DNA of 12,336 nucleotides, taken from Planctomycetaceae bacterium (GTDB lineage: Bacteria > Planctomycetota > Planctomycetia > Pirellulales > Thermoguttaceae). Below are positions 6,883 through 12,297 of the stretch, one piece after another (the stretch's first letter is position 1; each line of letters opens with the position of its first letter). The notes beneath the pieces were generated by a model that was given only the letters and a program-made list of their open reading frames with translations, was not told where the DNA came from and made no database searches. A program made the translations under genes and the position numbers. The stretch covers positions 1 through 12,336 of the forward strand of contig JAIRPZ010000341.1 of assembly GCA_031256755.1 (NCBI GenBank). Reading direction: 5' to 3'.

Positions 6883-8444
6883 TCTGTTCCGGCTCCGAAG
6901 TGTACCTTAAACGCCTCGCGCTGTTCCGGCATAATGTCGTCAAGATAAAGTTTTAACGAAGGAATCTTCGGATGCTGCCGCTGCCGCGGACTTAAATTCT
7001 GCGACCATTTTGCCAGCATCTGCAAATAAGCCGCCAGCATCTGATGAGTGTCCCGCGAATGATGAATTAAAAAATGTGTCCAAGCCCATGATTCCCGGTA
7101 CTCTTTCGTTCCCATTTCGTCCGCCGTTTCTAATTTAATCAAACGGTTCAGCGCGGGAACCATACCGAATTTCACGCCCCATTTCACCTGACTCATATAC
7201 GGATTTTTCTCGGCACGCTGCGCAGCCGGAACTTCAAAATACTTCGCCAATCCTTCGTCAAGCCAAATCGGCATAATCGGAATCGAAGCATGAATAATCG
7301 CATGAGTCATTTCATGCCGCAGGTCAACTTCATAATCGCCGGTACGCTGCACAAGCAGTGTTCCCGGTTTGTTGTTCAGTTTAATATACAACGCCCGCCG
7401 GTTGTCCGGCGCATCCGGGAAAAGATTCTGCAAAAACTTTTTGTACGATTTCTCATCCTTGAAAACGCAAAGTTCGATCTTTTCCTTGGCCTCCGGTACG
7501 CCGATATAGCGGCGTAAATCATTTTGCAGCAAATTATATTCATTGAGAATCAGATCAATGTCCGTGAGCGGAAAATTCGCCTGAACAACAAGCACGCCGT
7601 GCGTTTTCACATACGGCAGATGTTTCTGATAGGACGGCGAAAGATCAATAGCCGCTGCTTTGCCGTCATGCGGCTGTTTCTGCGGCGGTGCGGCGGCAGC
7701 CGGTTTTTGCCGGGACAAGTCGGCAATACTGACAGCGGAACCGTTCCACTCGCTGCCGGTCGGCGGTGCGGGTTCCGAAGCCGGATTTTCCAGCGGTGTC
7801 CGCAGCGAAGTTCTTTGGTTAATGACCGGTGCCTCTTCTTCGTGCGCCGGATAAGAATCCACCCAATCCCGAACATCAAACGCATAAGCCGATGCCGATG
7901 CATGCTCTTTTTGCAGGGCGGCACTATTACCGTTGCGGTCGTAAAGCGGTGCCGCCGTATTTGCTGCGGCTGTCCGCTCGAAATAAGGATTCGGCGGCGG
8001 TTCGGGGGCGGCGTTGGAGTCCGCCGGTGTTTCCGTTTTTTTGTTTGTACGGGTATTGCCGGCACTGTTTCGCGTTGCCGGTTTGGGCAATGACCCTGCC
8101 ACCGGAACGTCGGCAGGAACCAAAATCTCGCCGCCCGCAGTGTCCGTGTGCGGATGCGCTGCCGCCGGTTTTTGTTCTTTTTTCTTGTCTTTCTCCCAAA
8201 AACGGAGCGTTGAGAAAAGATTCAGCAACGGACGCGGGTCTTCCCGGGATTGTTTTTGAGACCGGTTTTCGGCATTATCGCTGTCGTCATCAGGGTTTAT
8301 CCGCGAAATCCGTCCGGTAGGGCTTCCCAATTCGTCAGCGGCGGTAAGAGTTCCGGCAGAAAAACCGGCGGCGATGACAGCCAGTACAAGGGCTGCACGG
8401 CCGATCCAACATAAAATCCGGTTGTTTTGCGGGAGAAACGTCAT
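6879..8444 (-). CDS. Secreted HExxH metallopeptidase-like protein (DUF1570/peptidase MA-like)
   Basis: 521 residues. An N-terminal hydrophobic segment (about 10-35) with possible cleavage after TAA suggests export. Residues about 40-270 are low complexity, rich in Pro, Ala and charged residues, without a recognisable domain. The C-terminal domain (about 275-510) holds the zinc motif HEMTH, with His377, Glu378 and His381, followed by WLDEGLAKYFE where Glu397 is a likely third ligand. This arrangement (HExxH followed by DEGla.y.e) is typical of gluzincin MA-clan proteins, including DUF1570, which I associate with planctomycetes; substrate and activity are not established. The gene starts with ATG at 8444 without a clear ribosome binding site, and its end overlaps the DUF167 gene by 4 bp. 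A strong hairpin lies just upstream of the start. Confidence 0.75.
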   Translation of the reverse strand: MTFLPQNNRILCWIGRAALVLAVIAAGFSAGTLTAADELGSPTGRISRINPDDDSDNAENRSQKQSREDPRPLLNLFSTLRFWEKDKKKEQKPAAAHPHTDTAGGEILVPADVPVAGSLPKPATRNSAGNTRTNKKTETPADSNAAPEPPPNPYFERTAAANTAAPLYDRNGNSAALQKEHASASAYAFDVRDWVDSYPAHEEEAPVINQRTSLRTPLENPASEPAPPTGSEWNGSAVSIADLSRQKPAAAAPPQKQPHDGKAAAIDLSPSYQKHLPYVKTHGVLVVQANFPLTDIDLILNEYNLLQNDLRRYIGVPEAKEKIELCVFKDEKSYKKFLQNLFPDAPDNRRALYIKLNNKPGTLLVQRTGDYEVDLRHEMTHAIIHASIPIMPIWLDEGLAKYFEVPAAQRAEKNPYMSQVKWGVKFGMVPALNRLIKLETADEMGTKEYRESWAWTHFLIHHSRDTHQMLAAYLQMLAKWSQNLSPRQRQHPKIPSLKLYLDDIMPEQREAFKVHFGAGTE

Positions 8445-8455
8445 AGGTTGCCGTA

Positions 8456-8485
8456 CCGTTTTTGTCCGACAGGCACAAAAATCGG
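8456..8485 (-). promoter_or_regulatory. Hairpin in the 5' leader of the peptidase gene
   Basis: CCGTTTTTGT and ACAAAAATCGG pair over 10 bp with one bulged T and a 9-nt loop. It lies 12-41 bases upstream of the ATG on the minus strand, so it would be close to the ribosome-binding region. It may act as an operator or translational control element; there is no further proof. Confidence 0.35.
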
Positions 8486-8622
8486 CTTGCGTAATGTCAT
8501 GACCATGTCATGCACCTAACTCTTACTTGCCCTCTTATCGGCACAATCGTTAAAAACGATAAATAAAACTTTCGATAAAATTCTAGTTTTTTATGAAATT
8601 CAGAGCAAGATCAAATTGTTCC

Positions 8623-8686
8623 CGGTGCTTGCCGATTGGTCATATTGACCGAATGTTCTCAAAATACCGCCCGTCCGGCAAAGGAC
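8623..8686 (+). repeat. Left copy of a 64-66 nt repeat flanking the RNA/HNH unit
   Basis: It begins CGGTGCTTGCCG, has 18 variable bases, then ATGTTC and AAAATACCGCCC, ending in the small hairpin GTCCGGCAAAGGAC. The copy at 9839-9904 has the same blocks in the same order and spacing, apart from one extra base. Here the variable middle folds as GGTCA-tat-TGACC. Confidence 0.6.
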
Positions 8687-8698
8687 AAACAACAAAAT

Positions 8699-8716
8699 AT
8701 TGCCCGCAAGGGCAAT
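8699..8716. repeat. Short perfect hairpin
   Basis: ATTGCCC-GCAA-GGGCAAT, a 7-bp stem with a GCAA loop. It is followed on the plus strand by TCCCCC, not a T run, so a standard terminator is unlikely. Confidence 0.4.
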
Positions 8717-8725
8717 TCCCCCACC

Positions 8726-8740
8726 TATCAATTTTCAATT
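8726..8740. repeat. Inverted copy of the AT-rich heptad-like repeat
   Basis: TATCAATTTTCAATT is the exact reverse complement of 4758-4772. It supports a dispersed repeat family in intergenic DNA. The rest of 8445-8800 holds hairpins and repeats but no gene that I can support. Confidence 0.45.
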
Positions 8741-8800
8741 ATCCATTCCCTCCGTTCTGCGGCGGGGACGGCGGGATCAAAAAAAACGTCCTCCCTTTTC

Positions 8801-8828
8801 TTGCATTTTCAAAAACGGAAAGTATAAT
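8801..8828 (+). promoter_or_regulatory. Sigma-70-type promoter for the RNA/HNH unit
   Basis: TTGCAT, a 16-nt spacer, then a perfect TATAAT. Transcription would begin near 8835 and run into the structured leader and the HNH gene. It is one of the two best promoter matches in the window. Confidence 0.65.
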
Positions 8829-8834
8829 ACCCGC

Positions 8835-9200
8835 GTTGCCGGACGGCATGCCGTTTTTCGTTCTGAAGGGCGGGCAAAGTGCCGGACAGCATGACACGAA
8901 CATGCCTGAACAATGTTGTTCGGGCGACAATTTTAGAGTACGTCAGCAATTCAAGAACCGTCTTTGGACGGATTGGTTGAACTTCACGTTCCAAACGGTG
9001 CAAGCCGAGTGAAGATTTACCATTGGAAAAAGAATACTGCGTTGCTCCCGTCTGGGAGCGTCTGCGCTTTTTCCGTGGGAATTCTTCGGCGAAGCAATGT
9101 TGAAGTCGCAACGCACCCCTTTGGAACGGGGGAAGAAACCTATCTCTTGAACGCACCGCTCCTGTCTTGAGCGGTCTTGTTTGCGTTCTCTGCAACATTT
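8835..9200 (+). ncRNA. Candidate structured RNA or long leader upstream of the HNH gene (class unknown)
   Basis: This stretch has no credible coding frame but is dense in stems. P1: 8903-8926, 10 bp with loop AUGU, ending just before the unpaired-looking ACAAUUUUAGAG. P2: 8950-8981, outer UUCAA/UUGAA and inner CCGUC-uuug-GACGG. P3: 8982-9014, outer CUUCAC/GUGAAG and inner CGGU-GCAA-GCCG; it starts at the base after P2, so the two can stack. P4: 9020-9078, CCA..GGAAAAAG with CUUUUUCC.UGG, enclosing GCUCCC-gucu-GGGAGC (9044-9059). P5: 9149-9188, GAACGC/GCGUUC around ACCGCUC/GAGCGGU. In addition, TGCGTTGC (9038-9045) is complementary to GCAACGCA (9108-9115), giving a possible pseudoknot or alternative fold. 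The ends are estimates: the promoter fixes the 5' side, and P5 may be the 3' end or terminator. I do not recognise a known RNA class. Confidence 0.5.
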
Positions 9201-9222
9201 AACGAAATGAAAGGAACCGATG

Positions 9223-9816
9223 ATGTCAAATCTATTGGACACACTCATTGGAGCCGTGCAATGTCTTGCCGATGACAAGATTGACGATGCCCGGAGCCGT
9301 ATTTTGGAACAGTATCCGCATACCTACACGCCGTGCGAACACGCGTCGATCTCCCCCTACGAGCGGCTGAAAATCTACATCCGCGACGGATTCATCGACC
9401 GCTACACGGGTAAGCGTTTGATTTTTCCCAATGCCCTCCGCCTTTTGTCCTCCGAATTGGGGCAAGAGGTTTTCCCGTATCACCCGAATTGGAAAATGTC
9501 CGAGTGCCACTCGGCTTACTGGACGTACATACCGACATGCGATCATCTGATTCCGAAGACAAAAGACGGCAGCGACGCGCCGGAGAATCTTGTGACCACG
9601 TGCATGGCGATGAATTTGGCGAAGTCGAATTCATCGCTCGAAGAACTCGGATGGAAATTGTATGACGGCGGCTGCCTTAAAGATTGGGACGGCTTGATGG
9701 GACTCTACTGGCAGTCCATTAAAAAGCACCCCGAACTCAAGGACGCGCCCCTGATTGACCGGTCGATGCACAATGCGCTGCAACGCTGTATCAAAGAAGG
9801 CATTGTGTCGTTTTAG
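9223..9816 (+). CDS. Stand-alone HNH endonuclease family protein
   Basis: 197 residues from the second of two adjacent ATGs; I chose it because AGGA at 9212-9215 then lies 7 nt upstream, against 4 nt for the ATG at 9220. The centre carries an HNH core: CDHLIPKTKDGSDAPENLV, with Asp107-His108 as the DH pair, Asn122 in the ENLV motif and Asn131 as a likely last residue. It is flanked by RDGFIDRYTGKRLIFP, HPNWKMSECHSAYW and SSLEELGWKLYDGG, which I recall as conserved in a family of small lone HNH proteins (YW...DH..P...G..d..NlvTt...N..Ks..tleelGW). Cleavage of DNA is expected, but target and role are unknown. There is no RuvC domain, bridge helix or extra DNA-binding domain. A leader of about 385 nt and its own promoter precede it; strong hairpins follow. 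Confidence 0.8.
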   Translation: MSNLLDTLIGAVQCLADDKIDDARSRILEQYPHTYTPCEHASISPYERLKIYIRDGFIDRYTGKRLIFPNALRLLSSELGQEVFPYHPNWKMSECHSAYWTYIPTCDHLIPKTKDGSDAPENLVTTCMAMNLAKSNSSLEELGWKLYDGGCLKDWDGLMGLYWQSIKKHPELKDAPLIDRSMHNALQRCIKEGIVSF

Positions 9817-9838
9817 ACGCGCGGGCGGCGCGCCTTGC

Positions 9839-9904
9839 CGGTGCTTGCCGCACGGGCGGTATTTTGGGATGTTCCCCAAAAATACCGCCCCGCCGGCGAG
9901 GCAC
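9839..9904 (+). repeat. Right copy of the flanking repeat
   Basis: It begins 23 bp past the HNH stop with CGGTGCTTGCCG, then 18 variable bases, ATGTTC and AAAAATACCGCCC, matching the copy at 8623-8686 block by block. In this copy the variable part is self-complementary to the conserved part, so the repeat contains the hairpin at 9854-9890. Confidence 0.6.
9854..9890 (+). terminator. Strong hairpin behind the HNH gene (possible transcript end)
   Basis: GGGCGGTATTTTGGG pairs with CCCCAAAAATACCGCCC: 15 bp with one bulged A and loop ATGTT. It begins 38 bp after the stop codon. No T run follows, so it may stabilise the 3' end or act as a REP-like element rather than a classic terminator. Confidence 0.4.
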
Positions 9905-9954
9905 GGCGTGCAGCCGTCCGGCGAGGACAGTACGTCACCTGCAAAAATGAGAGA

Positions 9955-9984
9955 GCGGGTGCGGAGGTCGTGTCCGCAACCCGC
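9955..9984 (+). promoter_or_regulatory. Hairpin between the HNH and lipoprotein genes
   Basis: GCGGGTGCGGA pairs with TCCGCAACCCGC: 11 bp with one bulged A and a 7-nt loop. Together with ACGGC-gtgca-GCCGT (9903-9917) and GTCC-ggcga-GGAC (about 9915-9927), it makes this gap highly structured. I see no gene in 9817-10089 apart from these elements. Confidence 0.35.
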
Positions 9985-10089
9985 CAATACGATAACGGAG
10001 TCGGGTTATTTCGTGTGAAATGACCTGTGAAGAGAAGACGGATCGGTAAGTTTTATCCCCTAACCCCTCAAAATGAGGAAGGAGTAACC

Positions 10090-11112
10090 ATGAGAAGATT
10101 TTTGTGCGTTTTTTTATTAGCATTCGCCGTTGCCTTCGCGGGCTGTGAACCGGCGAATAACAGCGGAAACAGCGGCGGTAGTTCCGGCGGATCAAGCGGC
10201 GACACGAATGGCAGCGGCGGCGAGACCGGCAGCGAAACAGGGAACAGCGGTGATTCCTCCGAAGGCGGAACATCCGACCCCGATCCCTCTTCCGGCAAAT
10301 GGGATGCCGAACTCTGGCAGGTCTGGCTCGATACGCCGAATGCAGAGAATGGAAACTATACACCCGGCAGCATTGCCGAGATGAATTTGCAAGAATTCAT
10401 CACTTGGGCGAACAAGTATTTCCCTGCCGGAATTGCGAACAGCCCGAACGGCGCGGTGGACGCGAGTGCGGCTTGGAAATCAACGGAATGGCAAACGTGG
10501 TTTAATGCGAATACCGATGCACAGAAAGATTTCCCCGGCATAGTCACAAATTTTGTCACGTGGGCAAAAAAGTATTTTCCGCTCGGTATGCCGAACACAC
10601 CGCCGGGCGTTTCCGTTCCCGAAGGTCCTTGGAAACTCAAGGCATGGATGGATTGGCTTAATGACGGCAATGGCGGGGGAACAATTAAAGGAGTCAGCAC
10701 GCTGACCGATTTTATCCGATGGGCGAATGCTAACTTTCCCGACGGGATTCCTTTGAGCCCGATTGCGGGTTATAGCGGCACGGATTACAGCCAAGAACAG
10801 TGGAGCAACTGGCTGAACGAAAATGCTGATAAAAAATTTCCTGAAGCCAAGTTCTACAGTTTCTTTGAAGGCGCAGGATTTTTCAACTGGCTAAAGGAAC
10901 ACTTTCCGGCTTCCTCTTATCCTAACGGCATGCCGAATGCGCCGCCGTCGGGACTGGAGGTCGTCAACCCGTCGGGAACCGGTACTACAGACAACGCGGC
11001 AAACGCCCAGACAGCCGCTGCCGTGCAAGCCGCTGCGGACGCGGCGGAAGCCGATATACCGGCAAACATTGTACGGACATTGGAAGAGGCGGGAATGACG
11101 GCGGTGGAGTAA
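10090..11112 (+). CDS. Lipoprotein with four tandem tryptophan-rich repeats (unknown function)
   Basis: 340 residues from ATG 10090, with AGGAAGGAG just upstream at good spacing; an in-frame ATG 21 codons earlier would spoil the signal peptide. MRRFLCVFLLAFAVAFAGC is a lipoprotein signal with Cys19 as the likely lipidated residue. Residues 20-69 form a Gly/Ser/Thr/acidic linker. Four repeats follow at about 71-126, 129-178, 181-230 and 233-290. Each shows W-x4-W-x2-W near its start (Tyr233 replaces the first Trp in the fourth), then F-x2-W (W106, W158, W211, W267), x4-FP, and usually G-[IM]-P with a further Pro. The tail 300-340 is Ala-rich. I do not recognise the family. It probably sits on the cell surface or in the periplasm; a binding or protein-contact role is only a guess. 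It lies downstream of the HNH gene on the same strand, 273 bp away, so the link may be positional only. Confidence 0.8.
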   Translation: MRRFLCVFLLAFAVAFAGCEPANNSGNSGGSSGGSSGDTNGSGGETGSETGNSGDSSEGGTSDPDPSSGKWDAELWQVWLDTPNAENGNYTPGSIAEMNLQEFITWANKYFPAGIANSPNGAVDASAAWKSTEWQTWFNANTDAQKDFPGIVTNFVTWAKKYFPLGMPNTPPGVSVPEGPWKLKAWMDWLNDGNGGGTIKGVSTLTDFIRWANANFPDGIPLSPIAGYSGTDYSQEQWSNWLNENADKKFPEAKFYSFFEGAGFFNWLKEHFPASSYPNGMPNAPPSGLEVVNPSGTGTTDNAANAQTAAAVQAAADAAEADIPANIVRTLEEAGMTAVE

Positions 11113-11139
11113 AATCCGCCCAAAAGACGAGCGGGGATT
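11113..11139 (+). terminator. Weak hairpin after the lipoprotein gene
   Basis: AATCCGC and GCGGGGATT can pair over 7 bp with a 2-nt bulge, starting at the base after the stop codon. Only a loosely T-rich stretch follows. It may end the lipoprotein transcript; the evidence is thin. Confidence 0.25.
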
Positions 11140-11186
11140 CGCGTCCGGTTGTTTCATTGTTTGTTTTCCCCGGCACGAATCCTCCG

Positions 11187-11260
11187 CCGCTCTCTCGTTC
11201 TCTCTTGCTGCGGTCTGCCGTCTGCAATCTGCCGTCTCTCTAAATGCCCGTCCGGCAAGG
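11187..11260 (+). repeat. Direct repeat, copy A (74 nt)
   Basis: Begins CCGCTCTCTCGTTCTCTC and ends CCCGTCCGGCAAGG. It is identical to copy B except at 3 positions, with a 95-bp offset. The core at 11204-11236 is the TCTGC heptad repeat also found at 4781-4853. Confidence 0.75.
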
Positions 11261-11281
11261 ACAACGGGGGACGTATGTCTT

Positions 11282-11355
11282 CCGCTCTCTTGTTCTCTCT
11301 TGCTGCGGTCTGCCGTCTGCAATCTGCCGTCTTTCTAAATGCCTGTCCGGCAAGG
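11282..11355 (+). repeat. Direct repeat, copy B (74 nt)
   Basis: Second copy, separated from copy A by 21 bp of unrelated sequence. It ends 21 bp before the -35 box of the rpsB promoter. Two copies with no further repeats do not make a CRISPR array. Confidence 0.75.
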
Positions 11356-11376
11356 CGCGGCAAGGACTGCCCCCCA

Positions 11377-11405
11377 TTGACGTTTGGAAGAAAATCGGTT
11401 AAAAT
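11377..11405 (+). promoter_or_regulatory. Sigma-70-type promoter of rpsB
   Basis: TTGACG, 17-nt spacer, TAAAAT: near-consensus boxes at ideal spacing, expected for a highly expressed ribosomal protein gene. The start would be near 11412, giving a leader of about 160 nt. Confidence 0.75.
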
Positions 11406-11429
11406 GGGGACGGTTTGTATTTTTGGGTT

Positions 11430-11469
11430 GGTTCCCTTGCCAAACGGTCTGGTTTGCCGGAACCTTTTT
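11430..11469 (+). terminator. Terminator-like hairpin in the rpsB leader (possible attenuator)
   Basis: GGTTCC and GGAACC pair over 6 bp, enclosing CAAAC/GTTTG over 5 bp across a small internal loop, and five T follow directly. Because it lies between the promoter and the coding region, it could lower or regulate readthrough rather than end an upstream transcript. Confidence 0.45.
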
Positions 11470-11477
11470 CATTATTT

Positions 11478-11524
11478 GACCGCCGGAATCTGTTTCTAAC
11501 GCAGTCCAAGCCGCGACGGCGGTC
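11478..11524 (+). promoter_or_regulatory. Second stem in the rpsB leader
   Basis: GACCGCCG and CGGCGGTC are perfectly complementary over 8 bp around a 31-nt loop, ending 47 nt before the ATG. Together with the preceding hairpin it could form an S2-binding or other control structure. In several bacteria S2 is known to regulate its own operon. Confidence 0.4.
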
Positions 11525-11571
11525 TCCCAACTGTGTGCCGATGAAACCGATCAAAACTGAAAGAAGAATTT

Positions 11572-12297
11572 ATGTCTGCTATTCAACCTCCTGTCTCCGT
11601 ACAGGAATTGATTGATGCCGGTGTTCATTTCGGACACCGTGCAAGTCAATGGAATCCGAAAATGCGTCCTTACGTTTATGGGCGCAGAAAACAGATTCAT
11701 ATCATTGATGTCCGGGAAACCGTCCGCGGTATCCTGCGTGCCAAAAAATACCTCCGTCAAGTTGCGGCTCAGGGCAGTTTGATCCTGTTTGTCGGCACGA
11801 AACGGCAGGCGGGCGAAACGATCAAAACCGAAGGTATCCGAAGCGGTATGCCTTATGTTGCGGAACGCTGGCTCGGCGGCACGTTGACGAACTTCAAAAC
11901 GATCCGAAGCCGTTTATCCCGGCTGAAAGAACTGGAAGAAATTCTTAACGGCGACCAACTGCATATTTACTCGAAAAAGATGCAGTCCTCGCTTCAGCGG
12001 GAATACCGTAAAATGTACCGGAACCTCAACGGTATCCGGGATATGAACCGGTTCCCCGAAGCGATGGTCATTGTTGATCCGAAAAAGGAACATAATGCCG
12101 TCAAGGAAGCCCAGAAACTCGGTATCGTAACAGTCGCACTGATTGATACGGACTCTGATCCTGATGAGATTGACTTGGCGATTCCGGGTAATGACGATTC
12201 GATCCGCTCGATTGAGGTCATTATGAAGTGTCTTGCCGATGCGGTTCTCGAAGGGAAAAAGGAAGCCGGTATTCTGAAGGAAATCGGTGAACGATAA
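11572..12297 (+). CDS. rpsB: 30S ribosomal protein S2
   Basis: 241 residues, full family length. It is a component of the small ribosomal subunit, bound near the S1 site. Signatures: VQELIDAGVHFGHRASQWNP near the start (usual L..aGvHfGH....WNPkM), then IHIIDVRET (about 43-51), FVGTKRQA, the ERWLGGTLTNFKTI block (about 102-115), and near the C-terminus FPEAMVIVDPKKEHNAVKEA with IDTDSDPDEID. The start has only a weak purine-rich AAAGAAG upstream. The promoter at 11377 and the leader structures belong to it. The usual partner tsf is not in the window; the last 39 bases hold no start codon on the plus strand, so it may lie just beyond. Confidence 0.97.
   Translation: MSAIQPPVSVQELIDAGVHFGHRASQWNPKMRPYVYGRRKQIHIIDVRETVRGILRAKKYLRQVAAQGSLILFVGTKRQAGETIKTEGIRSGMPYVAERWLGGTLTNFKTIRSRLSRLKELEEILNGDQLHIYSKKMQSSLQREYRKMYRNLNGIRDMNRFPEAMVIVDPKKEHNAVKEAQKLGIVTVALIDTDSDPDEIDLAIPGNDDSIRSIEVIMKCLADAVLEGKKEAGILKEIGER

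Noticed and set aside
8593..9012. Plus-strand open frame of 139 codons covering the repeat, promoter and start of the leader
   Set aside because: It runs through a promoter and several hairpins and repeats, has no ribosome binding site and shows no protein-like pattern.
8809..9278. Overlapping minus-strand open frames across the structured leader
   Set aside because: Composition is arginine- and cysteine-rich noise, they overlap the HNH start, and the stems explain the sequence better.
8835..9816. IscB/IsrB with omega or HEARO RNA
   Set aside because: The protein is only about 197 residues and lacks RuvC, bridge helix and PLMP-type parts; only the general layout (RNA before an HNH gene) is similar.
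8835..9990. Group I or group II intron with a homing endonuclease
   Set aside because: I could not find the conserved group I core segments or a group II domain V, and no interrupted host gene is visible on either side.
10027..10089. Upstream start for the lipoprotein
   Set aside because: It adds 21 charged residues before the signal peptide, and the Shine-Dalgarno sequence lies directly before 10090.
11187..11355. CRISPR array
   Set aside because: Only two repeats of 74 nt with one 21-nt gap, and the same core occurs inverted elsewhere; no cas genes.
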